Source: Novipirellula artificiosorum
Lineage (GTDB): Bacteria; Planctomycetota; Planctomycetia; Pirellulales; Pirellulaceae
Assembly: GCF_007860135.1 (NCBI RefSeq)
Contig: NZ_SJPV01000017.1
Span: 1-64,000, forward strand
Length of the DNA stretch: 64,000 nucleotides
Direction of reading: 5' to 3'
The position numbers and the translations under genes were made by a program. The notes below the pieces were generated by a model that did not search any database, had not been told where the DNA came from, and saw only the letters and a list, made by a program, of their open reading frames with translations. Positions 28,601-37,231 of this stretch are shown here, one piece after another (the stretch's first letter is position 1; each line of letters opens with the position of its first letter).

Positions 28601-29677
28601 CCGCCGATGGATCTCGAGCCCCTCGGCGGCCTGATCGCCCATGCCTCGCATCTTTTCAACTAATCGAAATGGTTTCGAAGTGTCCCAAACGTAGATCCCC
28701 GTGCCTCGCCATGGTTCGGGATACGTCGTTTGCGTTGCGTCGACCATCAGCAAATCTTCGATTGTGGCCGCGCGAAACTCGGTATCCGTTTTCAGCCCGA
28801 CCCATTCGCTTCCAACCATCGGTGGCGTGTCCGCCGCATACTCGATGACGCTCGGATCGGTTGTGCGAAACGCACTGAGCGAGATCGTCCATTTGCCGGG
28901 GCGTACTTGCGCTTTGACAAAACCACGATCGTCCACCGCGACCGGAATTTCACTTTCCACCGTCGACAATTGCCAATCGAAAGGCAACGCAAACCCCAGC
29001 GATTCTTCACGACTCTTACCCGACACGGTCAATTCAATCTGAGTTCTCAACCACACCGGGATTCCGTCCTCGATGCGGCGATAGACCTTGACGCCCATTG
29101 AGTTCTTGCCCGCAACGCCGGACGCCGTACGCCGAAGCCAGACTTGGCCACCTGGATCCCACGTCGGTGTAGGAACCTGGGCTCCCTGGATGGAAAGCGA
29201 CAAAATGCCAATCGATTGTGGGACCGTGATTCGCTGGGGCATCGTGTTCCAGCGAAACTCACCTGAGAGACTCACTTGCCCTGGGGGCAGTTTCACCGAG
29301 GGACGCCCGTCCTGCTTGACGACCACCAACGCTTTATCGCCTGAGCGAACCTTGACCGGCCAAACCTCCTCACTGCCCGGAAGTGGAACCCAAGACTCTT
29401 CGAACACGTCGATCGTGGCGCTGAAAGAACCGCCGCTGTCGTTAACCGAAAGGTTCAGCGTCGACGGCCAGAAACAAATCGGCTGATCCGCAGCACTGTA
29501 GATTGTCGGGCAATTGCCGTGTTTCTTGTCCCACATGACCCAATCTTTCCAGGGTAACAGCGGTTCGGGAATCGACGGCTCCTCCGCAGCCAACTCGGAC
29601 CCAGCCATCCCAACGAAGGCAATCAGCGTGATGAAAAGCAGGTGGATTCCAGATGCGATTCTAATTCTGGGAGGCAT
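25625..29677 (-). CDS. Very large exported/membrane protein of unknown function
   Basis: The 1350-residue protein has an N-terminal signal (IHLLFITLIAFVGMAGSELA) and long beta-rich extracytoplasmic segments. Three hydrophobic clusters occur: about 475-570 (TLFDLFLLLIFALAVFRLYG and FTWLLLLIPLALLKVVEKG), about 690-735 (VLRLALLILLSVILFGVRKI) and about 1160-1325 (FWTVLVVAMLAALALGSLSL among others). No catalytic motif was recognised. Tryptophan-rich beta segments such as WRLDVAQAHQLGHVRIDDQP suggest a cell-envelope role. It overlaps the alpha-galactosidase remnant by ATGA. The promoter should lie between this gene and the divergent histidine kinase gene at about 29.9 kb. Confidence 0.75.
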   Translation of the reverse strand: MPPRIRIASGIHLLFITLIAFVGMAGSELAAEEPSIPEPLLPWKDWVMWDKKHGNCPTIYSAADQPICFWPSTLNLSVNDSGGSFSATIDVFEESWVPLPGSEEVWPVKVRSGDKALVVVKQDGRPSVKLPPGQVSLSGEFRWNTMPQRITVPQSIGILSLSIQGAQVPTPTWDPGGQVWLRRTASGVAGKNSMGVKVYRRIEDGIPVWLRTQIELTVSGKSREESLGFALPFDWQLSTVESEIPVAVDDRGFVKAQVRPGKWTISLSAFRTTDPSVIEYAADTPPMVGSEWVGLKTDTEFRAATIEDLLMVDATQTTYPEPWRGTGIYVWDTSKPFRLVEKMRGMGDQAAEGLEIHRRLWLDEDGVGVTYQDHLKGKRQEIWRLDVAQAHQLGHVRIDDQPQLITENPSTGASGVEVRSRDLKMQAIGRLDRSDQFAATGWQTDADALRLTLTLPPGWRALAVLGADSVAGDWLTAWTLFDLFLLLIFALAVFRLYGVVPGVIALLAFGLAYHEPYAPRFTWLLLLIPLALLKVVEKGALKPWIVAWKNVAIAVLLLCLIPFIVLQTQSVLYPQLETTGVTYGSRGIFAWPHFDFSSTSPNGFSKSGSLSRYEPAVSEGRQMKQIGLATHANLTYDPSARIQTGPAEPKWNWNNVDCRWSGPVTSEQVVRPVLLSLTRNRILTVLRLALLILLSVILFGVRKIRWPFPRQTSGVAAGALILLMLPSSGSAQMPDEAMLGMLRQRLTETPEVYPNAAEIPSADLSIVEDRLEMQVTVHAAIDVAVPLPGRLPAWSPVSVLLDGRSDGVIVCRRDEYLWILVPKGVHEVEVKGLLPKQANWEWTFLLKPHYVTVEAEGWKVTGINPNGTPDGQVFFVKEQEVTGDKAAYDQSHFNTIVEVKRELELGLVWKVRTTVKRLSESGKAISLEVPLLQGEKVLSSSRNIEAGKIAVRLAATQSQTAWNSELPIRSEILMTASESISWVESWQLTTSAMWSVSLSGLRPVFQSNGNNLIPVWHPWPSESVQLRLSKPIPIIGETMTVHRVNHETMLGDRRRTNDLSIELESSLASDFSMTLDPTAEISQLAVDGQSIPRQRDGSTLVVPVHPGKQTVTLQWRTNEAIKTVVRKTPITLPTEASNITTTMNLPKNRWILWADGPLQGPAVRFWTVLVVAMLAALALGSLSLSPLGRWEWGLLFLGLTQVHLIPALIVVGWLFLLAWRGLQADRLGRWRFNLVQLFLPIASFAALVILLFAVAAGLLGNPEMFILGSGSSGNHLTWFEPRTAAALPVPYVVSVSVWFYRLMMLFWALWLASALLRWLNWGWQQYSQGGLWRPKVRNPPPLATPQSRIP

Positions 29678-29903
29678 GGTGGCACATCGGCAGTGTTGGC
29701 GGGGGAATCATGAAGTAGGCTTCTATTCTAGCCTGCACCGGTAAGAGATCCCGTTTAAGGGTGAGCAGCGCGCGGAAAAGCGGCAGAAAGATGTCTTGTT
29801 CGAAATCCCGTTGAGGCCTCGGATTGCACGCAATTTGCTTGATTCAATCCGGAATACATTCTAGAGTGGGGTCATCTGCGGATTGAAGATTCCCCCGGCA
29901 CAA
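29678..29903. promoter_or_regulatory. Divergent promoter region (membrane protein / hybrid kinase)
   Basis: These 226 bases lie between two divergent genes and should contain both promoters. No operator or sigma consensus could be assigned with confidence. Confidence 0.3.
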
Positions 29904-32264
29904 ATGGTTAGAATTGTGGATATCTATACATCCTTTGATGGCTTGGGGGTCGTAAGGCCTAAGAAGGATCTGCTGATCAAGACGCTGATCAATGCCGCGA
30001 AGCACTTGGTGTGGTTCACCTCGGTGGATGGCAGCCAGTTGCTTTACATCAATCGTGTCGCCGAGCGTATCTACGGGCGACAGCTCAAGAAACTGATTTC
30101 GAATCCCAACTATTGGATTGACGCAGTTCATCCTGACGACCGTAGTGGTGTCTTAAGTAATCTGAGCACACTGCTTGAACGCAAACACATCGAACAGGAC
30201 TATCGCGTCGTTCGCCCAGACGGATCGGTGATTTGGCTACACGATCGTGTGAGCGTCATTCACGATGCCAACCATCAACCCCAATACATTGGCGGGATTG
30301 GAACGGATATCAGTCAGATTCGTGAATCGGAGGCTCTCTACTCGTCGCTGGTCGAGCGGATGCCGATGAATGTCGTTCGCAAAGACACCAAAGGCAGAGT
30401 TGTCTTTGCAAACCAAATGTATTGTCAGTTTTTGGGTCGGACTTTGAAAGAGATGGTCGGAAAGAGTGACGCCGACCTCTATCCCGCAGAGCTCGCGAAG
30501 CAGTATCGCGAGGCCGACCGGAGCGTGTTGAAGACGGGTGAAGTCCTCAACCGTATTGAATCTCATGTCCGACCCGACGGTGAGACCCACTATTTCGAGA
30601 AATTGAAGGGACCTGTTCACGATGCTGCTGGCAAGATCAGTGGAATCCAGGTCATGTTTTGGGATGTCACCGAGCGCATTCGAGCGGAGCAGGAAGTTCA
30701 AGATGCCCGAGAGATGGCAGAACAGGCAAATCGTGCCAAAAGCGAGTTCTTGGCCAACATGAGTCATGAAATCCGTACCCCGATGAATGGGATCATCGGA
30801 ATGACGGAGCTGTTGTTGAACACGGAACCCACCGCGGAACAGCGAGACTACTTAAATATGGTTAAGCAATCGGCCGACTCGCTGTTGCGTTTGCTTAACG
30901 ACATTCTCGATTTTTCCAAGATCGAAGCCGGCAAGCTCGATCTTGAAGATCGGCCCTTCAGCCTTCGCGACTGCATCGGACACACGGTGCGTACACTCGG
31001 GCTTCGTGCGGGTGAGAAGGGACTTGATTTACTCTGTCACTTCGATCCAAACCTTCCCGACCAACTTGTGGGCGATGCAGGGCGATTAGGTCAAATCGTT
31101 GTGAATATCGTGGGCAACGCCATTAAGTTTACCGAGCAAGGCGAAGTGGAAGTCGACGTATCGGGCGAGGTCACTTCAGATCGAAGCATCTTGTTGCAGT
31201 TCTCGATTCGTGACACCGGTATTGGAATTCCCAAAGATCGACAGGAGGCGATTTTTGAGTCGTTCCGTCAGGCGGATACGTCCACAAACCGGCGTTTCGG
31301 TGGTACCGGTCTCGGTTTGACCATCTCGACCCAGCTCGTCGAGATGATGAACGGTCGAATCTGGATTGAAAGCGAAATCGACCAAGGAACGACCTTTCAT
31401 TTCACCGCAAGATTTGATGTGCACGACGAACAACCGCAGCCGGATGGCTCAGAGTTACTGCGAGGATTTCCGATCTTGGTCGTGGACAACAATCCAACCA
31501 ACCTGCACATTCTCGACGAGTTGCTGCGAGGGTGGGACCTTGAGGTGACCGCAGTGGACAGCGGATCCAAGGGAATCGATGAATTGAAACGTGCGGCCGA
31601 TGCAGGACGACCTTATAAGATCGTCATTCTTGATTGTCGTATGCCCGAAGTCGATGGATTTGACGTGGCAACGTTCATGCGAGAGGAACAGGGGGGCGAA
31701 GACTACCACACGATCATGATCTCCTCGGCCGCTAAGCCCGGAGACGTGGAGCGGTGTCGAAGTTTAGCAATCGCCCGCTACATGCAGAAGCCGGTCGTGC
31801 AGTCGGACCTGCTCGGAGCGATGCTGCAAGTGACTGGCAACGAGCATATCAAACGCAACGGGCTCAGTGGTGATTCGAAAAATGAAATTCGCAAACTGAA
31901 GATTTTGCTGGCCGAAGATGGCTTGGTAAATCAGAAGGTTGCGATCGGATTGTTGAAGGGCTTGGGACATGAAGTTGTCCTTGCCAGTGACGGTGTGGAA
32001 GCCGTGGCGGCATTGGACAAGCAGCAATTTGACCTCGTTCTGATGGACGTTCAAATGCCACGCTTAGACGGTCTCGAAGCAACGCAGATCATTCGCCAGA
32101 ACGAACAGGCCATTGAAAGACACACGCCCATTGTCGCGATGACAGCGGGTGCGATGAAAGGCGACGAAGAACACTGTCTTGCATCGGGAATGGATGGATA
32201 TATCTCCAAACCGATCGACCCGACGTTGCTTGCCGAGACCATCGGGAAATGTGTGAAAGAGTGA
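29904..32264 (+). CDS. Cytoplasmic hybrid histidine kinase, PAS-PAS-HisKA-HATPase-REC-REC
   Basis: ATG 29904 is used; the frame is also open from a TTG at 29883. Two PAS domains come first (VDGSQLLYINRVAERIYGR and KDTKGRVVFANQMYCQFLGR). The dimerisation domain carries the phospho-His H288 in MSHEIRTPMNGIIGM. The ATPase domain shows N-box NIVGNAIKF and G-boxes DTGIGIP and RFGGTGLGL. Two receivers follow, with phospho-acceptors D577 (VILDCRMPEVDG) and D715 (VLMDVQMPRLDG). The first receiver has VVDNN instead of the usual VVDDN, so Mg binding there may be altered. There is no transmembrane segment, no Hpt domain and no partner regulator next to it. The signal is presumably cytoplasmic and unknown. 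Confidence 0.92.
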   Translation: MVRIVDIYTSFDGLGVVRPKKDLLIKTLINAAKHLVWFTSVDGSQLLYINRVAERIYGRQLKKLISNPNYWIDAVHPDDRSGVLSNLSTLLERKHIEQDYRVVRPDGSVIWLHDRVSVIHDANHQPQYIGGIGTDISQIRESEALYSSLVERMPMNVVRKDTKGRVVFANQMYCQFLGRTLKEMVGKSDADLYPAELAKQYREADRSVLKTGEVLNRIESHVRPDGETHYFEKLKGPVHDAAGKISGIQVMFWDVTERIRAEQEVQDAREMAEQANRAKSEFLANMSHEIRTPMNGIIGMTELLLNTEPTAEQRDYLNMVKQSADSLLRLLNDILDFSKIEAGKLDLEDRPFSLRDCIGHTVRTLGLRAGEKGLDLLCHFDPNLPDQLVGDAGRLGQIVVNIVGNAIKFTEQGEVEVDVSGEVTSDRSILLQFSIRDTGIGIPKDRQEAIFESFRQADTSTNRRFGGTGLGLTISTQLVEMMNGRIWIESEIDQGTTFHFTARFDVHDEQPQPDGSELLRGFPILVVDNNPTNLHILDELLRGWDLEVTAVDSGSKGIDELKRAADAGRPYKIVILDCRMPEVDGFDVATFMREEQGGEDYHTIMISSAAKPGDVERCRSLAIARYMQKPVVQSDLLGAMLQVTGNEHIKRNGLSGDSKNEIRKLKILLAEDGLVNQKVAIGLLKGLGHEVVLASDGVEAVAALDKQQFDLVLMDVQMPRLDGLEATQIIRQNEQAIERHTPIVAMTAGAMKGDEEHCLASGMDGYISKPIDPTLLAETIGKCVKE

Positions 32265-32284
32265 GCGGAAATCAATCGTCTGTT

Positions 32285-34366
32285 TCACCGCCGCAAAAAT
32301 CGCCCAGCAACGGTGTTCCACGAATCATTGGAGTTCTTTCCCGTGAACACCATGGTAAACGTGCGGCCGTCGCTGCTCTGCCACTTGGTTGGGAAATTCC
32401 AATAGAAAGTCGAGACTTCGAGATGGCCTTCGGCCCAGTGGTCTTCGTAGGCAACCGTGGTCCACGGCCCCCACGGCTGCGGCGCATCGAATAGCCCGAA
32501 TTTACCGTCATGCGTTGCCGAATGTTCGGTTGCGAGCAAGTAGCGATTCAAGCCCGCGTTGAAGCTGACGCTGACGTTCCAGCCGACGCCGTTGTCGTCT
32601 CGAAAAACAGCCTGCTTGTCGCCAATCGATCTCGTCCAAGTCGGTTGGTTCTTGTCGTCCCGACCTGCAAAAAACTCAAACCGATCGCGCTGCATCATTT
32701 GTCGTTTTGGCACACGAGCGAGATGAATGCGTCCGGGTTTGTGGACCTCGAATCCGTATTGACTCTCAGCCGGAGTCTTCGGACCCCACTGTGGTTCGAT
32801 GAAATAGCTGTACAGGAATTCGTCTCTCGCGCCGGCATTGTTGCGTCCAAAGTTTAGGAACGTGGGAATGCTCAGCCCCTGGTCGAATCGAAATGCCCAG
32901 TCGGCCTGCTGCCAAGTCTGACCGCGATCGCCTGATTGAGCCAATCGGCATTCACTCAGGTGTGGCCCCGGTTGGGGAACGAGCCACATGGCAAGCGTTG
33001 TATCAACTGACAAGATGCCGTAGCTCTTGCCGCCAAACGTCGCAGCATGTTCCGGTTCAAAGCCCCCCCACACATTCTTGCCGACGTAGTTGTCGGCGTC
33101 GCCTTCAATCCTCGCGACGCCCAGTGTCACGCGACCTTTGGAATTCGTTCCGTCAAATCCACCGCCGTCCCCCCAGACGGCATACAGATTCCCGTCATCT
33201 GCCCATGTCGTCGGCCAGTTGTCACTACCTTGTGCCAACCGCCGGTGCGTCCGGAAATCAAACTCCACGCCGCCGATTGTGGGGCTCGGCAGATAAGGCC
33301 GACCGAGCTTTGCAAACAAATCGGTGTAGATCCGTTCGCGGTCCAACCGCACTGCGACACGGACCGGATAGCGATGCGTCGCCTGCTGCCAATTGCCGGC
33401 ATCCGTCAGCAAGGGACGGGTGACAATTTGGCTCGTCACCGCGTTCTCTGGATCGACAAGCCAGGCGATCGTGGCGATGTCCCAAATCACTTTGCGCCAG
33501 GCGTTTGAGCCGGATCGTGGTTGGCCTTTGTTGGCTGCGGTTTCCTGATAGTACATTTCCACGTTACGATAAAGCGCGTCGGCGATTGGCGATTTGCCTT
33601 TCAATCCTATCTCGAGTTCCGGCAACGAAATGGTTAGCGATGCCGCCACATCGCCGGCCGGAACGTGAACCAACGGCACGCCAACGCCGAATAGCACCTG
33701 AGCTGCAGCGATGTCCTGATTCAAATTGAAGTCTCGCGCGTGATCCCAGTCGTAAGGATGTCCCCCGATCCATACCACCATGATCCGATCGGAAATCGTC
33801 GGCTCGATCAGCAATGCGGAGGCAATATTCGTTGCGGCTCCCAGCCCGACGACAACCAGTGGACCCTGACGATCCTGTTTCGCCAGTTCGATGATCCTTC
33901 GTGCAGCCGGGCTGTCGACGGCCGTGTGCCGATCGGGTAAGAACGTCTTCGAACCACGAAACACGAATTCATCGCTCGACCGCTGCAAAATTTCAAGCAC
34001 ACGCAACGTCTCGTTATAGCTCCGTTCCATGCCGTCGCTTGCTGAAGTGGAACGATGGTTTTTGAACGGTGCTGCACAGACCGCTTTGAGATCAATTCGG
34101 TCTGCTGAGTGCAAGGCGTAGGCTAAGGCGAACTGGTCATCCACTTCGTTGTACATGTCCGAATCGAGTACCACGTCGATGCGGCCTTTCGGCAGTGTCA
34201 GTTGCTCGCGGATCGTCTCAGCACCTTCTGCCTGCGGCCCTAGCCATACCAGCAACATCAAACCGTACGGCATAAGGCTCCTCACGATGGACGGTACCCC
34301 TTGCCGGGTTTGTGTGCACGGCAACGATGGCGAATTCATCGGTAAGCCAGGATGTCTAAATGGCAT
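32285..34366 (-). CDS. Nucleoside hydrolase-like domain fused to DUF4185
   Basis: The product has 693 residues, with a likely signal peptide after a long start (LMPYGLMLLVWLGPQAEGAE). Residues about 60-350 form an inosine/uridine nucleoside hydrolase domain. The Asp cluster is DVVLDSDMYNEVDDQFALAY, and a second Asp/Asn site is in DFNLNQDIAAAQ. Residues about 375-690 match DUF4185 (GDNWPTTWADDGNLYAVWGD, then EFLYSYFIEPQWGPK), a beta-propeller-like domain found in secreted glycan-related proteins. A secreted N-glycosidase-like enzyme is likely, but the family is broad and the substrate is unknown. It converges on the histidine kinase gene with 20 bp between the stops. The conserved Asp pattern is somewhat longer than the usual DTDPGxDD. 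Confidence 0.85.
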   Translation of the reverse strand: MPFRHPGLPMNSPSLPCTQTRQGVPSIVRSLMPYGLMLLVWLGPQAEGAETIREQLTLPKGRIDVVLDSDMYNEVDDQFALAYALHSADRIDLKAVCAAPFKNHRSTSASDGMERSYNETLRVLEILQRSSDEFVFRGSKTFLPDRHTAVDSPAARRIIELAKQDRQGPLVVVGLGAATNIASALLIEPTISDRIMVVWIGGHPYDWDHARDFNLNQDIAAAQVLFGVGVPLVHVPAGDVAASLTISLPELEIGLKGKSPIADALYRNVEMYYQETAANKGQPRSGSNAWRKVIWDIATIAWLVDPENAVTSQIVTRPLLTDAGNWQQATHRYPVRVAVRLDRERIYTDLFAKLGRPYLPSPTIGGVEFDFRTHRRLAQGSDNWPTTWADDGNLYAVWGDGGGFDGTNSKGRVTLGVARIEGDADNYVGKNVWGGFEPEHAATFGGKSYGILSVDTTLAMWLVPQPGPHLSECRLAQSGDRGQTWQQADWAFRFDQGLSIPTFLNFGRNNAGARDEFLYSYFIEPQWGPKTPAESQYGFEVHKPGRIHLARVPKRQMMQRDRFEFFAGRDDKNQPTWTRSIGDKQAVFRDDNGVGWNVSVSFNAGLNRYLLATEHSATHDGKFGLFDAPQPWGPWTTVAYEDHWAEGHLEVSTFYWNFPTKWQSSDGRTFTMVFTGKNSNDSWNTVAGRFLRR

Positions 34367-34401
34367 GGGCAGTCACTCATGGTGAGATCGTCGACAAATT
34401 C

Positions 34402-34532
34402 CTAGTGCGTTGTCCAGACTAAAAACTAGGGTGAGACCGGACGGCTCGCGCCGTTCCGCTACAAGTTTTAGCGGCAGGGCGCGAGCCCTCCGGTCCCTCG
34501 AACCCAAAAACTAAAGATTGACAAAGCACTAG
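34402..34532. repeat. 131-bp MITE-like palindromic element with CTAG ends
   Basis: The element begins CTAGTGC and ends GCACTAG. Reading the right arm backwards gives a sequence similar to the left arm over almost the whole length. The inner arms CGGCTCGCGCC and GGGCGCGAGCC enclose TCCGCTACAAGTTTTAGCGG, so the transcript would fold into one long hairpin. It has no coding capacity and lies in a 354-bp gap between divergent genes (34367-34720), which otherwise holds nothing I can recognise. This is the form of a non-autonomous mobile repeat. Only one copy is seen in the window. Confidence 0.7.
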
Positions 34533-34720
34533 TTTTTATTTCCTAATAGTGTAAACGCCGCTACACTCTTCTTGCAGCCCTCTTAACGGCTGACCGCCCA
34601 ACCGGCGGACTGGGGAAAACCGCTGCAAAGACGTTGACTCAGGTAACGCAGCAGTGGAACAAGCTGCGTTAGTCGGCCGGCAATCGTTCGACATTGGCCA
34701 ACTAAGGTTTGGAGAAAAAC

Positions 34721-36193
34721 TTGCCATTTGAAAAATCCAATCGCGTTCTCGTTTGTGGTGCGACAGGCTATGTCGGAGGGCGTTTAGTCCCAAAGCTGCT
34801 TGAGAAGGGACTTTCGGTTCGATGCCTTGTTCGAAGCCCTGAAAAGCTGCGTGCCTTCCCCTGGTGCAACGATGAGCGACTGGAGGTCATTGAAGGTGCC
34901 TTGAATGATGTAGAGACCGTTAAAACCGCCGCCGTTGGTGTTGATGCGGCCTACTATCTGGTCCACGCAATGATCAGTGCGGGTGAAGATTATGCCAAAC
35001 GTGATCGCGAGCTGGCGAGTAATTTTGTCGCGGGGCTGAAGGGTTCCAGTTGTCAACGGATCATCTATTTAGGTGGTTTGGGTGAACTCGGGCCAGACCT
35101 CAGTGCACATCTTCATAGCCGGCGAGAAGTTGCCGAGATCTTGCAAACGAGCCAGTGCGAAACAACCGTGTTTCGCGCGGCGATGATCATCGGTTCGGGA
35201 TCCGCGTCGTTTGAAATTCTACGCTACCTCGTGGAGCGACTTCCGATCATGATCACACCCAGATGGGTAAAAACGGAGACGCAACCGATTGCAATTCGAG
35301 ATGTACTCCGTTACTTGGTCGAGTGCTTGGAAGTTTCGGAGACAGTAGGTCGCGTCGTCGACATTGGTGGACAGGATGTCTTTACCTATCAAGAGCTAAT
35401 GCAGATGATGGCCAAGTCGCTCGGTCTTCGTCGACGCATCATTCTGCCGGTCCCGGTACTTACACCGAGACTCAGTTCCGCTTGGATATCCTTTGTAACA
35501 CCCGTCAACGCGCGGATTGCACGCCCCTTGGCCGAAGGTTTGCGGAACCGAACCGTTTGCCGCGACGATTCCGCGCATCGGCTAATGCCTGGCCCCCTAT
35601 TCGATGTCCAAAGTGCAATCGATGCAGCTTTGGGGAAACTGAAGTCCGGTGATGTCGAAACCCGATGGTCGACCGCTGGTGAAATGCCCGGTGATCCGGA
35701 GTGGTCCGGTGGCAAGGTTTTTGAGGAGGAGCGTTCCGAGACGGTAAACGCGTCGGCAAGCGATTCGTTTGCCGCACTCAGTCGAATCGGTGGGCGTTAC
35801 GGTTACTGGGGTGCCGACTGGCTTTGGTGGCTACGTGGACTCATGGATAAGGCAATTGGTGGACCAGGACTACGCCGTGGTCGTCGACATCCAGAGAAGT
35901 TGAGCTATGGGGAGGCGGTCGATTTTTGGCGTGTCAACGGATACGAAAAGGATCGGTGGTTGCGATTGCACGCGGAAATGAAGTTGCCTGGCGATGCGGA
36001 GTTGGAGTTTCGTGTTGAAGCGATTGACAGCGCTACGTCGCGGGTGATTCAGACCGCTCGGTTCCGTCCAAGAGGGCTACTGGGTTTGGTGTATTGGTAC
36101 GCTGTACTGCCGCTTCACTTCTTTGTCTTTCCGACGATGGTCAATGGCATCAAGAGAGATGCGGAGGCTCTACATGCCTCGCAGTCGGCTTAA
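34721..36193 (+). CDS. NAD(P)-binding SDR/YbjT-type protein with DUF2867
   Basis: The start is taken as TTG 34721, six bases after a GGAG site; a TTG at 34709 is also in frame and there is no ATG. The Rossmann motif is immediate (NRVLVCGATGYVGGRLVPKL). The atypical short-chain dehydrogenase core runs to about 290 (TVFRAAMIIGSGSASFEILR). The C-terminal ~170 residues are DUF2867-like (GYWGADWLWWLRGLMDKAIG, then FRPRGLLGLVYWYAVLPLHF). This two-part layout is common to YbjT-like proteins, which are usually NADP-binding regulators or reductases of unknown substrate. It is followed 85 bp later by the convergent SpoIIE gene. Confidence 0.88.
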   Translation: MPFEKSNRVLVCGATGYVGGRLVPKLLEKGLSVRCLVRSPEKLRAFPWCNDERLEVIEGALNDVETVKTAAVGVDAAYYLVHAMISAGEDYAKRDRELASNFVAGLKGSSCQRIIYLGGLGELGPDLSAHLHSRREVAEILQTSQCETTVFRAAMIIGSGSASFEILRYLVERLPIMITPRWVKTETQPIAIRDVLRYLVECLEVSETVGRVVDIGGQDVFTYQELMQMMAKSLGLRRRIILPVPVLTPRLSSAWISFVTPVNARIARPLAEGLRNRTVCRDDSAHRLMPGPLFDVQSAIDAALGKLKSGDVETRWSTAGEMPGDPEWSGGKVFEEERSETVNASASDSFAALSRIGGRYGYWGADWLWWLRGLMDKAIGGPGLRRGRRHPEKLSYGEAVDFWRVNGYEKDRWLRLHAEMKLPGDAELEFRVEAIDSATSRVIQTARFRPRGLLGLVYWYAVLPLHFFVFPTMVNGIKRDAEALHASQSA

Positions 36194-36278
36194 GACGATT
36201 GATCGCTTTGCGGGTCCTTGATCAATGCCTCAATTTGGTGACCCCGAATCGAGTGAGACGAGAGCCTTCCTGTTTCAC

Positions 36279-37145
36279 CTAACCAAGCTCGTTCACTTCA
36301 CCAAGCTCGGTCTGGTCACTGACCCGGCCAAGCAACCGGAATGGCGCGAGCAGACTGTTTTTTAGCGGCGTTCTGCTACCGGTTGCCTCACACAACAAAA
36401 TGGTCGTATCGTCCCTTTCGAGACTGCGGACGTCGATCTGACCTATCCGTTGAAGAATCGCTGATATCAGATCCGCCGGTTGATCGGAATTCAGATCCGC
36501 GACCATACGCAACACCCCCTCGCATCCAAGTTGCTGTCCGTTCGCATCTTCCGATTCACTCACCGCATCGCTGTAACTAAGGACCATGTCGCCGGGACCA
36601 AGCTGAATATCTTGCTGGAAATAGGCGGCTTCATTGCATACTCCCCACGGGATATCAGCGATTCCCTCGGCGGGTTCATTCTTTTCCGAAAGCTCGCTCC
36701 ATACGCCTGAGGCTTTGCGGTACAGCAGTGGGGGAGGATGCCCAGCATTGCAAAGTGAGTAGGTTCTTGTCGGTGCAAAAAAGGTGCTCACGAGCGCTGT
36801 GGCAAATTCACCATCTACATTGACCTCGGCGAACTGTTCATTCATTCCAGCAACAAAACGCGATTGATTGATGTAATTGATGTTGCGTCGCATCAAGTCG
36901 CGAAGTCCAACCGCGATTTTGGAAACGGCTTCACCATGTCCGCTAACGTCTGCCAGCAGGATCCGTGAGATTCGTCCCGAAGCACAGGAGGAAAGATAGT
37001 AAACGTCACCACCCGAGCTGGATCCCGGATAAGGCTTCGAGTAGGCCCAAATGCGGAGTCCCGGAGTTTCGATGTTGCGATCGACTGCCTGGTTGCCACC
37101 CCACACCTCCATACACTGCATTCGTTCGGAGCTAACGGTACTCAC
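36279..37145 (-). CDS. PP2C/SpoIIE-type serine phosphatase (RsbU-like)
   Basis: The product has 288 residues from GTG 37145; internal ATGs at 37121 and 37112 are possible starts because the first ~25 residues are not conserved. The metal-binding Asp residues are in SSSGGDVYYLS, LLADVSGHGEAVSKIA and LERDDTTILLCEA. CNAGHPPPLLYRK and GDMVLSYSDAVSES are family blocks. Such enzymes dephosphorylate anti-sigma-factor antagonists in partner-switching stress pathways. No sensor domain is attached and no antagonist gene adjoins. It lies 86 bp after the photolyase-related gene on the same strand and may be the last gene of the stress/repair operon. Confidence 0.9.
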   Translation of the reverse strand: MSTVSSERMQCMEVWGGNQAVDRNIETPGLRIWAYSKPYPGSSSGGDVYYLSSCASGRISRILLADVSGHGEAVSKIAVGLRDLMRRNINYINQSRFVAGMNEQFAEVNVDGEFATALVSTFFAPTRTYSLCNAGHPPPLLYRKASGVWSELSEKNEPAEGIADIPWGVCNEAAYFQQDIQLGPGDMVLSYSDAVSESEDANGQQLGCEGVLRMVADLNSDQPADLISAILQRIGQIDVRSLERDDTTILLCEATGSRTPLKNSLLAPFRLLGRVSDQTELGEVNELG

Positions 37146-37231
37146 TTCATTGACTCGTTTTGTTCTCGTGACTCTGTTTGGGATGGCGCTGCAGGATCCA
37201 CGATGGCGAACTCCTGAAGTAGCCCAGCAGC

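Noticed and set aside
30237..30767. 176-codon minus-strand open frame within the hybrid kinase gene
   Set aside because: Antisense shadow of a well-supported coding gene with all domains intact on the plus strand.
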